DNA from: Pampus argenteus | Taxonomy: Eukaryota; Chordata; Actinopteri; Scombriformes; Stromateidae | Reading direction: 5' to 3' | DNA length: 64,000 nt | NCBI GenBank assembly: GCA_036937835.1 | Contig: CM072870.1 | Span: 15,843,501 to 15,907,500 of the forward strand | Part shown: in pieces, positions 43,944 to 53,400 of the stretch | Numbering within the stretch: position 1 is the stretch's first letter | Layout of the letters: every line of letters begins with the position of its first letter | Notes under the pieces: generated by a model | Told to the model about the DNA's origin: nothing | Databases searched by the model: none | What the model saw: the letters and a program-made list of their open reading frames with translations, nothing else | Program-made: the position numbers and the translations under genes

Positions 43944-46900
43944 ACGTCTGGAAAGCCTATTTAGATTTCAGACGGTGGTAAGAGAAAGCTGACCTTGGCC
44001 CTTCAGTCACTTAACACTCTTCAGAGAAAAGGGAACCTAATGACCCCATACTCACACCATGCTTACACACCTTTGACATTACTGAAGCAGTGTGATTTGT
44101 GTGTTTGTGGCCTCATTGGATGTCCATGCATCAGTGTGTGTGTGCGCGCGCGTGTATATGTGTGTCTGTCTGTACCCTGTTTTTAGCTGCATCTTTAAAA
44201 CATTTGAGGGAATAATGTGCAATTCACACATTGTTGCATTGCTTGTTAACTACCTGACTCTCACCAGCAAAGAGGCAGCAGACATGGCTGGATGCGAATG
44301 AAGCATTAAGTCTCAAGAGACTCTATTTTACAGTTAGATACAATGTGAAATGAAGCAGTGCAGTGCTGTTTTTCATAAAGTGGAAGCAACACATTAATGT
44401 ATTAAAGGGAAAAGTATATTAAATTAATGACAAACAAACTTGTTAATCTCTGTGTTAATATTTAAAATGAGAGGATAAGGATGTACTTTCAATCAGCCAG
44501 TAACAATAATTTTGATTATTTTGTGCTTGGTTTTGTGCGTGTGAGTGAGTGCATGCGCAGTGGCATTGTGCACTAACCCTATATATTGTGCCTGGTCTTA
44601 AAGTCCCCATATGGCACGACTTAAAGCACATGACACAGTGATCTCACACAGAGCGAATAGCCTGCTAGTCAGCCTGTGGTTTGTGTGTGTGTGTGTGTGT
44701 GTGTGTGCATGTGTGTGTTTGAGAGTGTATATATGAAATGAGAGAGGTGAGAGATCGAAGCACAACGAGGAAGCGGGAGAGGGATAAATGGATTTTAAAA
44801 AAGAGAACGGAGAATAACTATGTACACTGGAAAATTAGAAAAGGACCAAAAAATCAAGAGTCACTGAAGGAAGTAAAAGTTGTATAGTTGTGAAAACATA
44901 ATCATCATACCCTTCTCTCTCTCTCTCTCTATCTTTCTCTCTCTAAGTCTGTCTGTCTCTATGTCTCTCGCTCTCTCACTCTGTGTGCATATGTTTCAGA
45001 TTATGGCTCATGATGACAACTCTTAGCCTTAAACAGGAATAAAGTCAAACAGCCAAAAATTCATTCTGAACGCGGTTTACGTCTATACTGTGAATGGGGA
45101 CGTGTGTCTGTGTGTGTCTGTGTGTGTGAGACATATCTTTATCCACGCAAAGGCAGACTTCTTGTTTTAGGACCAGCAACAAGAAACAGCCTGTCCCTCC
45201 ACAGAAGTGCAACTAGTTGGTTTTATGTTGTCATATTCAAACGTAGCCTGGCCTCTAGTGGCGTTTCTGTGTATTGCAGCATGTTTGTGCATCTGTAACT
45301 GGAAGAGCAGAGGTCCTCCTCTTGCAGTTGTACAAATATTGCTGAAATACTTTGTCCTAAGATTGGTGTAATACCTGTAACCTAACAGTCTTTAAATTTT
45401 CCACTCTGTGCTCTTTGTCTCAGGGATGATTTTGATGAAGAGGGATTCTGTCAGCCATACAGAGGCATTGCCTGCGCCCGCTTCATCGGTAACCGCAGCA
45501 TCTTCGTTGACTCATTGCAGATGCAGGGCGAGATCGAGACCCAGATTACAGGTGAGAAGTGTCCTTTTCTGCTTACACTTGAGAATATCTCAGATATAGT
45601 CCAAATGTACCTATAAATGTATATTGGATAGTTTTAATCATAAACTATTTTCTCTTCAGGTTCTACATACAAGTTTCATGTTATGTATATGTCTAATTAG
45701 CGTGAATATTCAGACAGTTTGTACATATTTATACATTTATTTATAATTATAATATACGCATCAATGTTGAATGCTGCCTAATCATAAAAGCCCTACATCA
45801 TTATTAAGGACAAACTCAGCTTTCCATCTCAGGAAAAGCTGATCTTTCTGCTTTCATGCAGTAAGTTCACAAGTTCAACCAACATTTAGCAGTTCTGTCT
45901 TGAATAGAAAAACCAATAGAGCATCAGGCCAATAGAGCATCTTTGTAAAGCATAACTGTCTGCATACACTAAATCAATCAAAGTAATCAATCAATTTAGG
46001 ACTGTTTAGAACCTTAATTAATATCTGGTAGGAAACAAACATCACTCGAGGAGTTCAAAGGAAGTTCAGCAAGGTTACCACTCTGTGTAGTGCACACATG
46101 GCCCGCATAATGTTTCAAGTCTCTACACATCTGTGGCTTTGCTTCCGTGTTTTTGTTTTGCGTGTTTGCATGCATAAATGAGAGGACCATTTAATGTGTG
46201 TGTTATTGATTACATCCGTGCAGCTGTCAGCTTTTCCCCTGAACAGTTCAGGGACAAAGGGGCCATGAACTCGGCCTGTAATCTGAGACATCAAGGACGA
46301 GTGATAATTAAGAATTATGATGCCACAGGGTCGTAATAAGCCTACAGTTGGACTGTAAATCATGCACTGGAAAGCCAGAGCATGCACATTCAGTAGCCAT
46401 TTGCTCTCCTAAATTTAATGTCACCTTTACTGAACCTGAATATCATTTTATTCAAGCAACATGTGCTTTGGGTTTGGAAAATTGCCAACTTTACGTATTC
46501 ACTTTTCGATCGCCTGTCTTCTTCTCCACCTCCCACAGACTTGCTTTACTGATAATCATAACCACAGAGAAGCATATGTTTGCAATAACCGTCCTGTATG
46601 ACTATGAATCATCATACATTTAAGACTGCAAATTCTTTAATGTCAGTCAAACTCTTGGATCCTCCATTTGTGTAAATGCTCAAAGACCATAATGGACATA
46701 ACGTATTTTTAATGTGTATTTGTTGTCTTTCAGTCTTTTAGTATACAGCAAATATAGGGGCAGCATGAGCACAGGCTTGCTTCTTAGACATTTTGTGTCT
46801 CCCAAGATATTATTATAGTGCCGGGCTCTGTTGTTTAAAAAAAAATGGATGAGGTTACGACATTAGGATAAATCCTAACTCTAATTTTGCTTCGCCTGTT

Positions 46901-48414
46901 CCCAGCGGCCTTCACCATGATCGGGACATCCAACCACTTGTCCGATCGTTGCTCTCAGTTTGCCATCCCTTCCCTCTGCCACTTTGCCTTCCCAACTTGT
47001 GACCGCAGCTCAGGAACTGACAAGCCTCGGGACCTGTGTAAGGACGAGTGTGAGATCCTGGAGAATGACTTGTGCAAGACAGAGTACATCATTGCCCGCT
47101 CGAACCCCATTATACTGAAGAGATTGAAGCTGCCAAACTGTGATGACCTGGCTGCTTTTGACAGCCCGGAGGCTGCCAACTGTCTGAGGATCGGGATTCC
47201 CATGGCTGAGCCCATTAACAAAAGTAAGACATGTTGTCCCACTGATTGTACTGTATTTATTCTATGCTACTATCCAATACCACTCATTATTATTATCTGA
47301 GGAGACGCATCCTTGTGGCCTCTGTTATAGTTGCTAACTGCTTTTCAAAAATCTCCTTGTTGGCAAGTCAAAAGTTCTCCAATTCTCCAATATCAAAATC
47401 ATATTCAACTTTGTTGGCCAAATATGTTTAAACATGGATGCATAAACACTGAAAAATCTCTTGCCAATTTTTGATTGCACTCATTACATCCATGTTTAGC
47501 ATTATATTCCTAGATTCAATAAACTAATGTAGTTTGTAGATACAAATCTCAGATTTAATCAGCTGCATGTCAATGTGACTTCTCTTCTTTTCAAATAGAT
47601 TCTGTTTAGTTTTCTTATATGGAAAACTGCAAAAACAATTCCATCTAGTTTACTTAGAGAGGATGTCTAGGCTAAACTAGATTACTTAAATAGAAACCTA
47701 AAATGTTTCGTAGCGTTGAAACATTTTGTTGTTAAGCACTTCACTCTCCCACAGATCACAAGTGTTACAACAACAGCGGGACAGACTACCGCGGGACTGT
47801 CAGTATGACCAAGTCGGGGCGACAGTGTCAGCCATGGAACTCCCAATATCCTCACAGCCACTCCTACCTGGCCGTCCGCTACCCAGAGCTGAATGGGGGA
47901 CACTCATACTGCCGCAACCCAGGGAACAACCACGAGGCACCCTGGTGTTTTACACTGGATGAGGGGGTCCGCATGGAGCTCTGCGACATACCTATCTGTG
48001 GTGAGAGATTTTTGTCATAAAAATACAACAGTATGGCAAAATTGTCATCTGTATACCTCATTATCACATTATATTTCCCAGACAATACAATGTATTCTCC
48101 TTTCTCCATCTATCCTATAGACCATAAGGAAAAGTCTGGTGGCAGCAACATGGAGATCTTGTACATTCTGGTTCCCAGTGTGGCGATTCCGTTAGCCATC
48201 GCATTGCTCTTCTTCTTTATTTGCGTGTGCCGCAACAACCAGAAGTCCTCCAGGCCTCCGGCGCCTCGCCAACCCAAACCAGTCCGTGGACAAAACGTTG
48301 AGATGTCCATGCTCACAACTGCATACAAGCCAAAGGTAGAGAAAGTAAATAATGGAGGTTCCTCTCTGCCACATTGAGACTAAGACAGTAGGACTTTATA
48401 TGTATGTATGTACC

Positions 48415-48459
<45 letters not shown>

Positions 48460-50434
48460 TGAGGTAGAGAGATACAGGGAAAGAATGTGCATGAACAAAC
48501 ATTAACCACATGTGCATAGATTCTTTTCATGCTGCAGCTCATCAAAGCAGGCAGTGTACATCATTTTCATTTTTTTTGGAGTTTATAGTTGACTGATATT
48601 TGATTTTTTAATATACATTTATGATATTAAAAAAAGAGACCTTAAAAAAATCTACTAATGATTTCTCCAATATTATTTTTATTACATGAAGACATGACAG
48701 TTTTCTAATGATACTTTAATTTTGCGATTAAATAACTGTGACCAAGATACATACCAGGTGTGCTCTGGTCGACACACTATGTAAGAGAGACACTATTGGC
48801 ATGTCTGCACTGCATCTGTAACGCGTCAGTAGTGATTTCTTTAAATAGTTTTTTGTCTAACCAACAGTCAAAATCCCCAAAAATATTCAGTCACACATAT
48901 GACCAACAAAAGCAGCAAATCTTAACATCACCAAAACTATTCAATCAATGCAATAATGTTATCTATCTTTTTTTTTTCCTTTGCCGGACCAAATGAACCA
49001 AACTAAAGTTTGTGCACAACTTTAGCTTCATGAAGATATCTCACAGTATATACTGTATTTTTTTCCACTGTGCACAATATCACCACCATATTGGTCTGTT
49101 ATCCACTTCTGTCTCTTTCCACCATTGACTCTCACAAGTACGTCTTGGATCACCATTTTGGACTCTCCAGTGATGAATCTAGATGAGCTCTCTGTGCTGT
49201 GTTTGTCTTTTGAAATCATAAGAGCAGACTGCAGAAGGAATCAAAACACTGGCACAGCACAGCCCTGGGATACCTTGCAGCATGCTGTGGTTACTGGTGT
49301 GTGTGTGTGTGTACATGACATGTCTTAGACAAAGCTTCAGATCTCTATCATCAGAGCCCGGCAGGTCCAGGAATGTTCAACTGCAGCTTTTCTCTCGTCT
49401 CAGTTTATTTCTCTTCCACTGTCTCTAGTCTTTTCCACATTTCTCCTTTGCACTCTTCCTCTCCCTCCTGTTCTTACTTAATCCATCTTTCTTTGTTGCT
49501 CTTCTTCTGTCTCTCCCTTCATCCTTTTACCTATGGACCTCTTTTTTTATCTTCACCTTTACTCACTCTTTCTTCTCCTACTTCTTTTGCAGAATGTTTT
49601 TGTAATGCGGGGTCCTCCAGCCTCTGCTCTGCAAGCTAATACATAGCTCACATTAGGAACCTATTTCTTTTAAAGGTTGCACACTCAGTCATGTCATGTC
49701 TGTTTATCTTTTTTACACATAATTTTTGTGGTGGTAGGGGGGGGGGTGGTTGTCATCTAGACAGTGTGTCTGCTTGTTGCAAACCAGAGTTTGATGCTTG
49801 AGGTAATGTGTATAATATTACCATCAACAGCTGTAGACAGGTAAACTGAAGATATTAAAGATTTCTGACACTTCTGTGATATTTTGCGGTTCGCAAAATA
49901 TCACAGAAGTGTCAGAAATCTTTAATATCTTCAGTTTATTTTGTTTTTTGGAATGGAACAAATGTTTCACTGGCTCACTGTGTTTAGATGACTTTGTATC
50001 TGCAGAGTTTACAGGAGATCAAAGAGGGAGTGACAAGCATTCAGTTATGCAGTTATACAGATTTTACATGCTTTGAAATATAGTTTACACATAACAGACA
50101 ACATTATCATCCCTTATAAGCTAAAAAAACCTCAGAGGACGTGCAGCTCTCACCTCTGTTTGCCAGAATGTGTATCTAAATACATCTGTTGTGTGATCTA
50201 TCCCTACTTTTTTCACATATTGTGCCCAGCAGGCTTTGCTGCGAGGTCACCCAGAGGCCATTCCCTGTGACAATTCATTTAGACACACATAAACATGCAC
50301 ACACACACAACCTGCAGTGGTGTAAGGAGGATCTGAGGTTTTGGGTGTGGGGAGGAAAGACGGGGTGAAACAAACCCATAACTAAAAACATCTGTGTCTC
50401 TCATAACATCAGCAGACCCCCAAACTCCCCTCTC

Positions 50435-50472
<38 letters not shown>

Positions 50473-53400
50473 CTCAGAGCTCTCACAAGCCTGTGTGTCT
50501 CTCTTGCTCACTGAGGAATTTCATTATTCATCTCAGAGTTCCAGGAATCTGAAAATCTCTGCCAACCTCTCTTCACCTTTTATCTTCTCCCAAGCACACA
50601 CCCCCCCCCCCCTCTCTTTCTCGTCGTACGCACGCACACACCAAGCACAGCTACACCCCCCCCCCCTCTCTTGTTGTATGTACGCGCACACACACCACGC
50701 GCGCACACACACGCACACAATCCCTCTCCCTCTCTGTCTGGACAATTATTAGATATGACAGATCACTAATTCCCACATTATTCATCTTTTAGATGTGCAT
50801 ATAGGTGCATCTTCTGTGAACACTACAGCACCTGAGCCCCTTTAATCTTTTAGCACTGTGTTGATTGTTGCACTATTTTCTTGTTGTTTGTGGTATTTCA
50901 TATGCACCTCATTGAGAATTTGTACCATGGCTCTGTTGAGTCACTGTCCTCTAATGCTTGGTTGTCTTACCTCACATTTGGTGCTCTAGTGAGTATTTAC
51001 AGCAGTAGGACTGTGTATGTCATTGTCTCAAAATGAACAGTGGCATATTCATAGTAATGAGTGAATATGTTGCCAGCCTTATCCTTTTCTTTAACTGAAC
51101 TGATGTATGTTTTCCTTCACAATACATCACAATTGTATGAAATCCTTTAGTCTCTTCTTTTAGTCTCTTCTCTCTTATCATTTCAAGTACGCTCTACATT
51201 TGATTTAGTGAATTGTGAATAATCTGGGAACCTCTTATAATCCCACATGTCTGTTCAGTCCGGATGGATTTAGCTGCACAAACCCCGAGTCTAAATCTAT
51301 CTCAGAGACGAGAAAGACTAAAAAGGCAATGCCATCCCTCACAAAGAGCACTACAGCTTTTGTTGTCATTTCAAGCAGCCTCTCTCATTCTACAGTCTTA
51401 CTGGCAAAGGAGCTAATTGCTCAGTCTTCCTAAATGCTGCTAACCTGTCAGCTAAATGACCTTTTTAAGATGATCTTCCCACTTTCCAAAGGCTTAAAGG
51501 GAGTCATTAAAGAGCTGATGTAATCAATTGAATCTGATTATGACAATTAATAACTTTTCAGGCTATAGTTGTATTTGTCTTATATGTACTGCAATGCTCA
51601 CACAAAGTCAGACACATATTTAGTGTTGTATTAGGCAGTCTGCCTGCTTCGAATTAGAGACACTAATATAAATTTCATGTCAGTATTTTAGTTTTTACAA
51701 GGATAATGGTGAGGAAAGTGTACTAACAAAGATCATCCTCTTCTCTTGTTCTCCCTGCAGAGTAAGGCCAAAGAGCTTCCCCTGTCGGCTGTGCGTTTCA
51801 TGGAGGAGCTTGGAGAGTGTACTTTAGGGAAGATTTACAAGGGGCATCTGTACTTCCCAGGCATGGACCAGACACAGCTTGTGGCCATAAAAACCCTGAA
51901 GGATATCTCCAGTGCGCAGCAGTGGGGCGACTTCCAGCAGGTACAGAATGGATCACCGCCCGCTAAGCTTTAAGTTTAGTTCATCCAATTTTGTTTAATT
52001 TCAAGAAATACTCAAAGTCTTGTTAAAAATATCCGTTACTGGTGAGCCAGTAGATGATTTACTCGACATAGGGAATATATACACTCTATATAAGGGATAA
52101 CAGGCAACAAATATCTTAACAAAAAGAAAATAACAGCACTAAGGCTAAGCAGCCAGTAATTTTAAAATACATGCCTCCAACTAGCAATTTTGTGCAGATT
52201 GGTAACATGAAATGTGGTATTAAAATATTTTAAATGCTGTTATAAACTGCAAGGCACTTCTTTCCCAGTGGAAAGATCTCTCTTCCCACAAGACTTTAAG
52301 CGTGGCTACTTATACTTCCACAGAAGGTAAATGTGATGGGAGACTGTATATGGCAAAAAAAAAAAAAAAAAACAGCCGATGAATTCATGGATTTTCACTT
52401 GAAATACTTCCAAAATTAAACGGTAACTATTTGCAGGCTGTCTGGTTAAAATTTTAAAGGATTCAAATATAATTATTACTTTCCATTTTCAGGGAATTAT
52501 TTTAACCTCTGTGTAAATACGGTACATAAGTCCTGAATGAATGAAATACAAAGATATATATTCAAGAGAACGTTTTATTAAGGAAAAAACTGGTCAGTGA
52601 TTCTCCCCTTAAAATGTGTCATTTTGATTATGAAAAACTGATCCCTGGTAGGTTTGAAAAGCAGCTATAAAAAGTGGAGCAAGCTCAGACTCAATCATTA
52701 GAGGCTTTATGAAATGTGGTATTAAAATATTCTAATTATATAATATCACAGGAATCAGTCTAAAAATATTTTCCCCAAATTTCTTTAAACAAAGCATCTG
52801 TCTTTCTTTTTGCTTGAACTTCACCAATACGTTTTGGTTCCCAATGCAGGAAGCCGCAGTGCTGACAGAACTACAACACCCCAATGTGGTGTGCTTGCTG
52901 GGTGTGGTGACCCAGGAGCAGCCAGTCTGTATGCTGTTTGAGTTTCTTCCTCAAGGCGACCTCCATGAGTTCCTCATCATGCGCTCACCACACTCTGACG
53001 TTGGCTGCAGCAGTGACGAGGATGGCACGGTTAAATCCAGCCTGGATCATGGCGACTTCTTGCATATGTCCATACAGGTGGGATCAATTTAAACGTCACC
53101 CAAGCATATATTTTGTTTTACAAAATTGCTATTGAGGTAGATTAGTGCTTCTTAAACTTGACAATGTTAGGCGATAATGATAAAGTTACAAGCCTGTGTA
53201 TATAAAACCTTAAAGCTAGGCTAACCTTTGCAAAACAGTGTCTACTCTCACCACAATTAGCAATTTTACAATAAAGGTAAATGCTAAAATATAAAAGCTC
53301 AAGTGAGAAAAAGTTATCAAGTTGGAAAAAAGACTACAGATATGCAGTATCTATCTTAGATTAACTAGTATAATCCACTATAAACTCATACCAGACAAAG

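Larger units (their letters stand above)
29093..45423 (+). other. ror1 intron 4 (16.3 kb)
   Basis: Largest complete intron of the window, GT-AG (gtaagt...tgtctcag). No nested gene or RNA gene was recognised on either strand. It holds (CA/TG)n tracts at 30283-30301, 37333-37358, 37449-37469, 43902-43941 and 44682-44707, a poly-T run near 37731-37749, a CT-rich stretch near 44912-44985 and an interspersed non-autonomous repeat at 32381-32697. Short open frames here have no recognisable domain. Confidence 0.85.
48336..51760 (+). other. ror1 intron 8 (3.4 kb)
   Basis: GT-AG intron (gtagag...ccctgcag) between the transmembrane and first kinase exon. Contains (TG)n at 48417-48458, a C+T-rich block near 49380-49590, a G run near 49738-49747, a perfect long palindrome at 49842-49938, and (CA)n plus C-runs near 50440-50720. 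No gene is recognised in it. Confidence 0.9.
51941..52849 (+). other. ror1 intron 9 (909 bp), inside the kinase domain
   Basis: GT-AG intron (gtacag...caatgcag) at a codon boundary just before the alpha-C glutamate. It contains a 96-bp segment (52496-52591) nearly identical to part of the ror1 3' UTR, and a 23-bp exact direct repeat (52207-52229 and 52709-52731) on either side of it. A poly-A run lies near 52355-52372. Confidence 0.93.

Noticed and set aside
51941..51973. Read-through of exon 9 (VQNGSPPAKL then stop)
   Set aside because: It begins at a splice donor and would truncate the kinase N-lobe; nothing suggests it is a real product.
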